Source of the DNA: Faecousia sp.
GTDB lineage: Bacteria > Bacillota > Clostridia > Oscillospirales > Oscillospiraceae
Reading direction: 5' to 3'
DNA length: 5,764 nt
Assembly (NCBI GenBank): GCA_029258495.1
Contig: JARHYV010000048.1
Span: 1 to 5,764, forward strand
Numbering within the stretch: the stretch's first letter is position 1; every line of letters begins with the position of its first letter. The position numbers and the translations under genes are program-made. A model generated the notes under the pieces. That model was not told where the DNA came from and ran no database searches. It was given only the letters and a program-made list of their open reading frames with translations. Below, in pieces: positions 1-4,688 of this stretch.

Positions 1-155
1 TCTCACAAACACTATAATGATAGCACTTTGAATAGGGCAGTACAACGGCAAACCTCTACAAATTATGAACGAACTTTTCGTATATAACTGCTTTTTTATA
101 CAATGGCTCATGGAATAGCGAAAGGGAGAGATATCCCATGGATCGGAAAGGAAAG
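1..155. other. Left-edge intergenic stretch without a supported gene
   Basis: I see no convincing coding region here on either strand. The stretch is AT-rich up to about base 110. On the minus strand TTGTAC (40-45) and TATCAT (17-22) are 17 bases apart and could form a weak leftward promoter for a gene beyond the window; the -35 matches consensus at only three of six bases. A ribosome-site-like AAAGGGAG (121-128) precedes an ATG at 138, but the short frame that follows runs through two terminator-like hairpins and is not supported as a gene. Confidence 0.5.
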
Positions 156-187
156 AAAAAAGAGGAGCCGAAACATTCGGCTCCTCT
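156..187 (-). terminator. Rho-independent terminator of the perR-rubredoxin-rubrerythrin operon
   Basis: A perfect 12-bp inverted repeat (161-172 with 176-187, arms AGAGGAGCCGAA and TTCGGCTCCTCT) encloses a 3-base loop. Read on the minus strand it runs directly into six T residues (bases 161 down to 156) and then a further T-rich stretch. This is a strong intrinsic terminator for leftward transcription, about 130 bases past the stop codon of reverse rubrerythrin. On the plus strand the repeat is not followed by a T run, so it should act in one direction only. Confidence 0.85.
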
Positions 188-246
188 GAGGGTAAATCCA
201 ATGCATCTGCCTGCATCCGAAGGTCAAAGCAGGGGAAAATGCAGAC

Positions 247-272
247 AAGGTGCAGAGTTTCCTCTGCACCTT
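247..272 (-). other. Stable 3'-UTR stem-loop downstream of reverse rubrerythrin
   Basis: A perfect 11-bp stem (247-257 with 262-272, arms AAGGTGCAGAG and CTCTGCACCTT) has a 4-base loop. It begins 45 bases after the rubrerythrin stop codon on the minus strand. What follows on the transcript is GTCTGCATTTT, not a clean U tract, so it is a weak terminator at best. It may be a first, leaky terminator or an mRNA-protecting 3' structure ahead of the stronger terminator at 156-187. Confidence 0.55.
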
Positions 273-316
273 TGCCTTAAAAGTATGAATATTTAACCTA
301 AATAGGGGGAAAAAGC

Positions 317-907
317 TTACTTGAAGTAACGGTTCAGCAGACCCTGCAGAGCCTTGCCGTGGCGAGCCTCGTCACGAGCCATCTCGTGAACGGTGTCGTG
401 GATTGCATCCAGACCGTTCTTCTTAGCGCATGCAGCCAGATCGAACTTGCCCTGAGTTGCGCCGAACTCGCAGTCAACGCGCCATGCCAGGTTGTCCTTG
501 GTGGTGGACTTCATGTTGGGCTCCAGATCCTCGCCCAGCAGCTCTGCAAACTTGGAAGCGTGCTCTGCCTCTTCGAATGCAGCCTTCTCCCAGTACAGAC
601 CGATCTCGGGGTAGCCCTCACGATGAGCGATGCGAGCCATGCACAGGTACATGCCGACTTCAGCGCACTCGCCGTTGAAGTTAGCCATCAGCTGATCGAA
701 GATGAACTTCTTGTCTTCCTCGGAGATGTCGGGGTTGTTCTTGACGGTCTTTGCATAGATGCCGTACTCGTGCTCAGCAGCCAGCTTGGTGGTGTCCATC
801 AGCTTGAACTTGGAGCCGTCAACCTTACATACGGGGCACTTGAAATCAGCGGGGATGGACTCGCCTTCGTAAACATAGCCACAAACGGGACATACAAACT
901 TCTTCAT
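317..907 (-). CDS. Reverse rubrerythrin (N-terminal rubredoxin, C-terminal diiron domain), NADH peroxidase-type
   Basis: This 196-residue cytoplasmic protein is a reverse rubrerythrin, a non-haem diiron peroxidase that reduces hydrogen peroxide in anaerobes with electrons passed through its rubredoxin site. The order is reversed relative to classical rubrerythrin. The rubredoxin domain comes first (residues 1-37), with iron ligands C6, C9, C24 and C27. The ferritin-like four-helix domain follows (about 45-196). Diiron ligands are visible as E80, the pair E113/H116, E147 and the pair E180/H183. Both metal sites look intact and length is normal. The ATG is preceded by TTTTGGAGG at a suitable distance. 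It is the last gene of the perR operon, 67 bases after the small rubredoxin gene, and is expected to be induced by peroxide through PerR. Some clostridial names for it are revRbr or rbr3; the exact symbol is not settled from sequence. Confidence 0.93.
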   Translation of the reverse strand: MKKFVCPVCGYVYEGESIPADFKCPVCKVDGSKFKLMDTTKLAAEHEYGIYAKTVKNNPDISEEDKKFIFDQLMANFNGECAEVGMYLCMARIAHREGYPEIGLYWEKAAFEEAEHASKFAELLGEDLEPNMKSTTKDNLAWRVDCEFGATQGKFDLAACAKKNGLDAIHDTVHEMARDEARHGKALQGLLNRYFK

Positions 908-974
908 AATAAATAACCTCCAAAAGTAATGTAAATATATAGATTTTAGTTTTAACGAATGGAAATGATGGGTA

Positions 975-1094
975 TTATTCAGTTACTTCCTCGAATACAT
1001 CGACACCCAGGCCGCACAGGGGGCACAGGAAATCTTCGGGCAGCTCGTCGCCTTCGTAGATGTAACCGCAAACAGTGCAAACAAATTTCTTCAT
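975..1094 (-). CDS. Stand-alone 39-residue rubredoxin-like domain protein
   Basis: This very short gene encodes 39 residues, starting MKKFVCTVCGYIYEGDELPE. It carries two CxxC pairs, C6/C9 and C24/C27, each followed or preceded by residues typical of rubredoxin knuckles (CGY and CPLCG), so it should bind one iron. It is shorter than a classical rubredoxin (about 52 residues) and lacks the usual aromatic core of that family. Instead it matches the compact rubredoxin domain of rubrerythrins. About 20 of its first 34 residues equal those of the reverse rubrerythrin encoded next. Support that it is expressed: an AAGGAG ribosome site (1103-1108) eight bases before the ATG, and position 33 bases after perR in the same operon. 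A role as a small electron carrier to the rubrerythrin is inference. Confidence 0.85.
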   Translation of the reverse strand: MKKFVCTVCGYIYEGDELPEDFLCPLCGLGVDVFEEVTE

Positions 1095-1127
1095 GACAAT
1101 TTCTCCTTTTAATAATAGTTGTATTGT

Positions 1128-1523
1128 TTAGATTGGGCCGCTACATTTGGAACAAGTTCCAAAAAATGTCAGCATACATTGTTCCACCACTGCACCGGCT
1201 TCGGATGCAGCCTTGTTGCACAGCAGCTCGGGAACATTCAGTTCCGTGAGATCCACGATCTCACCGCATGTGCTGCAAACAAAGTGGACATGGGGGACTA
1301 CCGTGCCATCGAAACGCTCCACACCGTTGACAGTGCCAAGGCTCTGGATCAGGCCCTGCTGCTTGAACAGTGCAATGTTCCGGTAAACCGTCCCCAGGGA
1401 CAAATCCGGAATTTCTTTCTTCAGCTCCGCATAAACGGTCTCGGCTGAAGGGTGCTGGTCCGTATGGCGTAGGTAGGAAAGAATGGCATCCCGCTTGCGG
1501 AAGTGCTTAGAATTCTGTTCCAT
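1128..1523 (-). CDS. perR: PerR-type peroxide-responsive repressor, Fur family
   Basis: This 131-residue Fur-family metalloregulator has an N-terminal winged-helix DNA-binding domain (about 1-75, with recognition-helix segment LSLGTVYRNI at 41-50) and a C-terminal dimerisation and metal domain. The five regulatory-metal ligands known for Bacillus PerR (H37, D85, H91, H93, D104) have counterparts at H24, D72, H78, H80 and D91. The aspartate at the last position favours PerR over Fur, which has glutamate there. The structural zinc site is present as C83/C86 and C124/C127. The ATG follows GAGAGG at short spacing. The gene heads an operon with two rubredoxin-containing peroxide-defence genes, which fits a peroxide sensor. 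Its promoter carries a Fur-family operator, so autoregulation is likely. Whether it responds to peroxide, iron or both is inferred from residues, not shown. Confidence 0.88.
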   Translation of the reverse strand: MEQNSKHFRKRDAILSYLRHTDQHPSAETVYAELKKEIPDLSLGTVYRNIALFKQQGLIQSLGTVNGVERFDGTVVPHVHFVCSTCGEIVDLTELNVPELLCNKAASEAGAVVEQCMLTFFGTCSKCSGPI

Positions 1524-1564
1524 AGAAACCTCTCAGTCGTTATTTGATTTGGATCAGCGCTACA

Positions 1565-1579
1565 TGAGAATGATTCTCA
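1565..1579. promoter_or_regulatory. Fur/PerR-family operator, perfect 7-1-7 palindrome
   Basis: TGAGAATGATTCTCA is a perfect 7-1-7 inverted repeat, extended by one more A/T pair on each side (1564-1580). It matches the Fur-family layout TGATAATnATTATCA, with G/C in place of T/A at the fourth position of each arm. It lies 11 bases downstream of the -10 element of the perR promoter, over the expected early transcribed region, where bound repressor would block initiation or escape. The likely ligand is the PerR encoded just downstream. Confidence 0.85.
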
Positions 1580-1590
1580 TTCACGCCAAT

Positions 1591-1619
1591 ATATTAGCAT
1601 ATGGTTCCGCATTTGTAAA
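1591..1619 (-). promoter_or_regulatory. Sigma-A-type promoter of the perR operon
   Basis: On the minus strand TTTACA (1614-1619) and TAATAT (1591-1596) are separated by exactly 17 bases, and the -10 is preceded by TGC, an extended -10 feature. A start near 1584 would place the Fur-family operator immediately downstream. The sequence behind the -35 is A/T-run rich and could serve as an UP element. Confidence 0.75.
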
Positions 1620-1698
1620 GAGGTTTTTCAAAAAATTTTTTATTTTCTTGATTTTGTATATTTTGATGAAAAGACTGTCTTTATATATGGATTTGCTC

Positions 1699-1727
1699 TT
1701 GATTTTTGTTAGTTATAACATTATAAT
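1699..1727 (+). promoter_or_regulatory. Sigma-A-type promoter of the minD-mgsA unit
   Basis: TTGATT (1699-1704) and a consensus TATAAT (1722-1727) are separated by 17 bases. Transcription is expected to start near 1734. That leaves almost no leader for the ATG at 1737 but about 27 bases before the TTG at 1761. It is divergent from the perR promoter, roughly 80 bases away. Confidence 0.8.
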
Positions 1728-1745
1728 GGTTCTGTAATGGAAAAT

Positions 1746-1763
1746 GAGGGAGGTATGCAGTTG
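1746..1763 (+). promoter_or_regulatory. Ribosome site that favours a TTG start at 1761 for the MinD-like gene
   Basis: GAGGGAGG (1746-1753) is the only good Shine-Dalgarno sequence near the start. It is seven bases from TTG at 1761 but only one base from the in-frame ATG at 1755, and it lies downstream of the ATG at 1737. The TTG start is therefore preferred. It also makes the protein begin exactly like MinD. Confidence 0.7.
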
Positions 1764-2495
1764 GGCGAGCTGATTGCAGTCCTGTCCGGCAAGGGCGGGA
1801 CAGGAAAAACATCCGTGTGTGCAGGCATCTGCACGGCACTGGCAAAGGACGGTTTCGATGTCCTTGCCATCGACTGCGATATCGGACTGCAGAATTTGGA
1901 TATCTCCCTTGGCATGTCCGATTGCGGAGCAATTTCCTTTATAGATGTATGCGAGGGCGGCTATGGTGTGGATCAGGCTGCCGTGCATCCCAAATTTGAA
2001 CATCTCCGGTTTTTGACCGCTCCGGTGAACCGCAGTGCCGAGTCCATCGAGCTCGAGTCCTTCGGGCGGATGCTCCAGACTGCTAAAGATACATATGATT
2101 ATGTGTTTCTGGATGCCCCTGCCGGGATCGATGCCGGATTTGAACTGGCGGCGAAATTTGCCGAGCGGATCCTGCTTGTGACCAGTGCCGATCCTGCCGC
2201 CGTGCGCGATGCTGCCAGAGCAGGGGAGCGTCTGGAGGAAATGGGCAAGGCAGACATCCGGCTGATCGTCAATCGGGTCAACAGCAGATTGTTTTCCAAT
2301 ATGTCGGTCACAGTGGATGATGTGATGGACACGGCCGGACTTCCCCTGATCGGGGTGGTGCCGGACGACCAGAATGTGACGCTTGCGGCGGCTTTTTCCA
2401 AGCCTCTGCTGCTGCAGACCAGACGCGGCGCTGCCCGTGCCTGTGTCAGCATTGCCAAGAGATTACGGGGGATCCGAGTGCCCCTTTCTATTTAA
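1761..2495 (+). CDS. minD: MinD-family P-loop ATPase (ParA/MinD superfamily)
   Basis: With a TTG start the product has 244 residues. Its deviant Walker A motif GKGGTGKTS has signature lysine K11 and P-loop lysine K16, the same numbering as E. coli MinD. D38 and D40 (AIDCDIGLQNLD) and the Walker B/switch segment LDAPAGID around D118 also line up. VRDA and IGVVPDD, typical MinD segments, follow. MinD dimerises on ATP, binds the membrane and positions the division septum, usually with MinC and MinE or DivIVA. The C-terminus ends IAKRLRGIRVPLSI and lacks the usual lysine-rich amphipathic tail, and no minC or minE lies beside it. The assignment as classical MinD is therefore tentative; a MinD-like ATPase with another role (as for FlhG relatives) is possible. 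It is first in the unit with mgsA, whose start is 20 bases after this stop. In-frame ATGs at 1737 and 1755 are alternative starts. Confidence 0.8.
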   Translation: MGELIAVLSGKGGTGKTSVCAGICTALAKDGFDVLAIDCDIGLQNLDISLGMSDCGAISFIDVCEGGYGVDQAAVHPKFEHLRFLTAPVNRSAESIELESFGRMLQTAKDTYDYVFLDAPAGIDAGFELAAKFAERILLVTSADPAAVRDAARAGERLEEMGKADIRLIVNRVNSRLFSNMSVTVDDVMDTAGLPLIGVVPDDQNVTLAAAFSKPLLLQTRRGAARACVSIAKRLRGIRVPLSI

Positions 2496-2515
2496 TGTAT
2501 AAGGAGTGACAACGA

Positions 2516-2929
2516 GTGAATATTGCATTTTTGGCTCACGACAAGAAAAAGGAACTGATGGTGCAGTTCTGCACCGCTTATAAGAGCATCCTTTCCAAGC
2601 ATAATTTGTTTGCAACTGCCACCACCGGTCGGCTGATCGCGGACAACACCGGTCTGCCCATTACCATGCTGCTGAGCCACAAGCAGGGCGGTCATCAGCA
2701 GATCAACGCTCGTATCGCATATAATGAGATCGATCTGGTGCTGCTGTTCACCGATCCCAACACCACCGATCCCTGGGACGATGCCCAGATGATCGAAACC
2801 ATCCGCCATTGCGACAAGCACAATGTGCCCATCGCCACCAATCTGGCAAGCGCCGAAATGGCGATCATGGGTCTGCAGCGGGGTGATCTGGACTGGAGAG
2901 AGATGCTCCACACCAAGCCCAGATTTTGA
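2516..2929 (+). CDS. mgsA: Methylglyoxal synthase homologue with altered active site
   Basis: This 137-residue protein is plainly of the MgsA family, which converts dihydroxyacetone phosphate to methylglyoxal plus phosphate. Family segments are in order: IAFLAHDKKK (3-12), ATATTG (33-38), GGHQQ (58-62), LLFTDP (76-81), NVPIATNLASAE (103-114) and the clostridial/Bacillus-type end GLQRGDLDWRE. Length is normal for Gram-positive MgsA. However, by alignment from memory with the E. coli enzyme, catalytic D71 (GGDQQ) is H60, H98 (PHDPD) is W87, D101 is A90 or nearby, and phosphate-loop G66 (SGP) is H55. D9 and D80, matching D20 and D91, remain. Normal activity is doubtful; it may be a repurposed or regulatory homologue. 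Translation probably starts at GTG (2516), nine bases after AAGGAG (2501-2506). It is likely cotranscribed with the MinD-like gene. Confidence 0.8.
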   Translation: MNIAFLAHDKKKELMVQFCTAYKSILSKHNLFATATTGRLIADNTGLPITMLLSHKQGGHQQINARIAYNEIDLVLLFTDPNTTDPWDDAQMIETIRHCDKHNVPIATNLASAEMAIMGLQRGDLDWREMLHTKPRF

Positions 2930-2952
2930 TTTTCGTGCACCGATCCTCAGAT

Positions 2953-2990
2953 GCCGCCCACCGATTTCAGGCGGGCGGCTCTTGTTTTTT
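2953..2990 (+). terminator. Terminator-like hairpin between mgsA and hisS
   Basis: GCCGCCC (2953-2959) pairs with GGGCGGC (2973-2979) across a 13-base loop, followed by TCTTGTTTTTT (2980-2990). This resembles an intrinsic terminator for the minD-mgsA transcript. A shifted pairing of CCGCC (2954-2958) with GGCGG (2970-2974) is also possible. No clear promoter lies between it and hisS, so it may be a partial terminator or an attenuator through which hisS is read. Confidence 0.65.
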
Positions 2991-3010
2991 CAGAGAAAGG
3001 AATTGATTTT

Positions 3011-4369
3011 ATGGATATGATCAAACCCCGGACACTGTCCGGTTTTATGGAATTGCTCCCGGGAAAGCAGGCTCAGATGGAGCGCATGATGGAGATCCTC
3101 CGCAAGACCTATGCCCTCTACGGCTTTGCACCTCTGGACACCCCGATCATCGAGGATGCTCAGATCCTGCTCGCAAAAGGCGGCGGCGAAACCGAAAAGC
3201 AGATCTACCGCTTTGCCAAGGGGGACTCCGATCTTGCCATGCGCTTTGACCTGACGGTTCCCCTGGCAAAATATGTCGCCCTGCACTATAATGATCTTGC
3301 ATTTCCCTTCCGTCGGTACCAGATCGGCAAGGTCTATCGGGGTGAGCGTGCTCAGCGCGGCAGATTTCGGGAATTCTATCAGGCGGATATCGACATCGTC
3401 GGCGACGGCAAGCTGGATATCCTGAATGAGGCAGAGATCCCTTCCATTATTTACCAGATCTTCAAGGCATTTGGTCTGAGCCGGTTCCAGATCCGGGTGA
3501 ACAACCGCAAGATCCTGAACGGCTTTTACGCCATGCTCAGCCTGAGTGAGAGAGCCGGCGATATCATGCGCACCGTGGACAAGCTGGACAAGATCGGTGC
3601 GGACAAGGTGCGCACCATTTTGGTGGAGGATTGCGGCATTTCTCAGGAGGATGCACAGGAGATCCTGAAATTTATTGCCATTTCCGGCACCAATGCTCAG
3701 GTGCTCAGCGCACTGGAAGGCTATCGGGGACGCAGCGAGATCTTTGATCTGGGTCTGGACGAGCTGAAGGCTGTCACCGAAAATCTCGGCGCATTCGGTG
3801 TTCCCGAGGAGAATTTTGCGGTGGATCTGACCATTGCAAGAGGTCTTGATTACTACACCGGCACCGTGTATGAAACCACACTTCTGGATCATCCGGAAAT
3901 CGGCTCGGTGTGCTCAGGCGGTCGATATGACAATCTGGCAGGCTATTACACCGACAGACCGCTGCCCGGTGTGGGCATTTCCATCGGATTGACCAGACTG
4001 TTCTATGTTCTGGATGAGCAGGGGCTGCTCAACCCTGAGATGAACAGCGCACCTGCCGATGCACTGGTGATCCCCATGACCGATGACCGCTGCGCTGCCA
4101 TTTCTCTGGCACAGAGCCTGAGAAATCAGGGGGTTCGGGTTCAGGTCTACGGCGAACAGAAGAAATTCAAGCAGAAGATGAGCTATGCCGACAAGCTGGG
4201 CGTACCCTATGCCATTTTGTTGGGCGAAGACGAGATTGCAGCAGGGAAGTGCTCGGTGAAGGATCTGCGTACCGGTGTTCAGGTGACCGTTTCGGCACAG
4301 GAGGCAGCGGAGCTGATCCTTGCGGATGTGAAAAAGAGCGGCTCCAGTGCCGTGATCTTGGAGAAGTAA
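3011..4369 (+). CDS. hisS: Histidine-tRNA ligase (HisRS), class II
   Basis: HisRS charges tRNA-His with histidine using ATP in the cytoplasm. The 452-residue product has the full class II layout. Motif 2 lies at about 101-124, with RYQIGKVYRGER and REFYQ. The histidine-specific motifs RGLDYYTG (277-284) and GGRYDNL (303-309) are present, then motif 3 GVGISIGLTRL (320-330). A C-terminal anticodon-binding domain follows (about 348-440). The MRFDLTVPLAKY segment (77-88) and the VDKLDK stretch (189-194) resemble archaeal and eukaryotic HisRS rather than E. coli HisRS, which has LRPEGT at the first site. The start ATG at 3011 follows AAAGGA (2996-3001) at nine bases; an in-frame ATG at 2951 has no ribosome site and lies within the preceding hairpin region. 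One base separates its stop from the remB-like gene. No T-box leader fits in the short gap upstream. Confidence 0.95.
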   Translation: MDMIKPRTLSGFMELLPGKQAQMERMMEILRKTYALYGFAPLDTPIIEDAQILLAKGGGETEKQIYRFAKGDSDLAMRFDLTVPLAKYVALHYNDLAFPFRRYQIGKVYRGERAQRGRFREFYQADIDIVGDGKLDILNEAEIPSIIYQIFKAFGLSRFQIRVNNRKILNGFYAMLSLSERAGDIMRTVDKLDKIGADKVRTILVEDCGISQEDAQEILKFIAISGTNAQVLSALEGYRGRSEIFDLGLDELKAVTENLGAFGVPEENFAVDLTIARGLDYYTGTVYETTLLDHPEIGSVCSGGRYDNLAGYYTDRPLPGVGISIGLTRLFYVLDEQGLLNPEMNSAPADALVIPMTDDRCAAISLAQSLRNQGVRVQVYGEQKKFKQKMSYADKLGVPYAILLGEDEIAAGKCSVKDLRTGVQVTVSAQEAAELILADVKKSGSSAVILEK

Positions 4370-4370
4370 G

Positions 4371-4613
4371 ATGTATCTTTCCATCGGACAGGATATGGCG
4401 GTTCGGGAAAGCTCGATCATCGGCATTTTCGATCTGGATAACACCTCCACCTCCTACAAAACCAGAGAATTTCTCACGGCTGCAGAGAAGGAGGGGCAGG
4501 TGGTTCCCTGTGATGAGCTGCCAAAATCCTTTATTCTAACGGCAGAATACGGCATTCCCAGAGTGTATCTCACGGAATATAATGCAGCGACCCTTGAAAA
4601 ACGGCTGAAATGA
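4371..4613 (+). CDS. remB: RemB-like extracellular matrix regulator, DUF370 family
   Basis: This 80-residue protein resembles the RemA/RemB (DUF370) family. The N-terminal MYLSIGQDMAVRESSIIGIF segment, the FDLDNTSTS stretch (20-28), REFL (32-35) and the ELPKSFIL-to-VYLTEY end (49-70) follow the RemB pattern. In Bacillus subtilis RemA and RemB are small DNA-binding regulators needed for biofilm matrix gene expression. The function in this organism is inferred only from the family. The start codon is one base after the hisS stop, and its ribosome site GGAG (4360-4363) lies inside the hisS 3' end, so the two are almost certainly cotranscribed and perhaps translationally coupled. The gene is followed by a strong bidirectional terminator. 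Confidence 0.75.
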   Translation: MYLSIGQDMAVRESSIIGIFDLDNTSTSYKTREFLTAAEKEGQVVPCDELPKSFILTAEYGIPRVYLTEYNAATLEKRLK

Positions 4614-4647
4614 GGCATTATTCGGTACACCGTTGCTGAAAATTGTG

Positions 4648-4686
4648 AAAAAACCACCGATGTGATGTTCACATCGGTGGTTTTTT
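4648..4686. terminator. Bidirectional terminator between convergent remB and pdaA
   Basis: A perfect 18-bp inverted repeat (4648-4665 with 4669-4686) has a 3-base loop. The GC-rich core CCACCGATGTGA is flanked by A6 on the left and T6 on the right, so it works as an intrinsic terminator in both directions. It ends two bases from the last base of the convergent deacetylase stop codon and lies 34 bases after the remB stop. Confidence 0.93.
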
Positions 4687-4688
4687 GC

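Noticed and set aside
138..296. A 52-codon plus-strand frame from ATG 138, with AAAGGGAG upstream
   Set aside because: It runs through both the terminator at 156-187 and the stem-loop at 247-272, has a low-complexity lysine and glutamate start imposed by those sequences, and resembles no family I know.
359..916. Long plus-strand frame antisense to reverse rubrerythrin
   Set aside because: It is a shadow of a strongly conserved gene whose codon bias leaves the opposite strand open; it has no ribosome site and no recognisable protein.
1620..1700. Short A/T inverted runs such as AAAAAATTTTTT between the divergent promoters
   Set aside because: These are low-complexity AT tracts expected next to promoters; no defined operator or small gene could be supported.
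2930..3010. T-box or other leader riboswitch ahead of hisS
   Set aside because: Only about 80 bases are available and they hold one simple hairpin; no T-box core or specifier stem could be seen.
2990..3892. Long minus-strand frame opposite hisS (about 300 codons)
   Set aside because: It is a mirror of the hisS reading frame with no family resemblance; hisS on the other strand has complete class II motifs.
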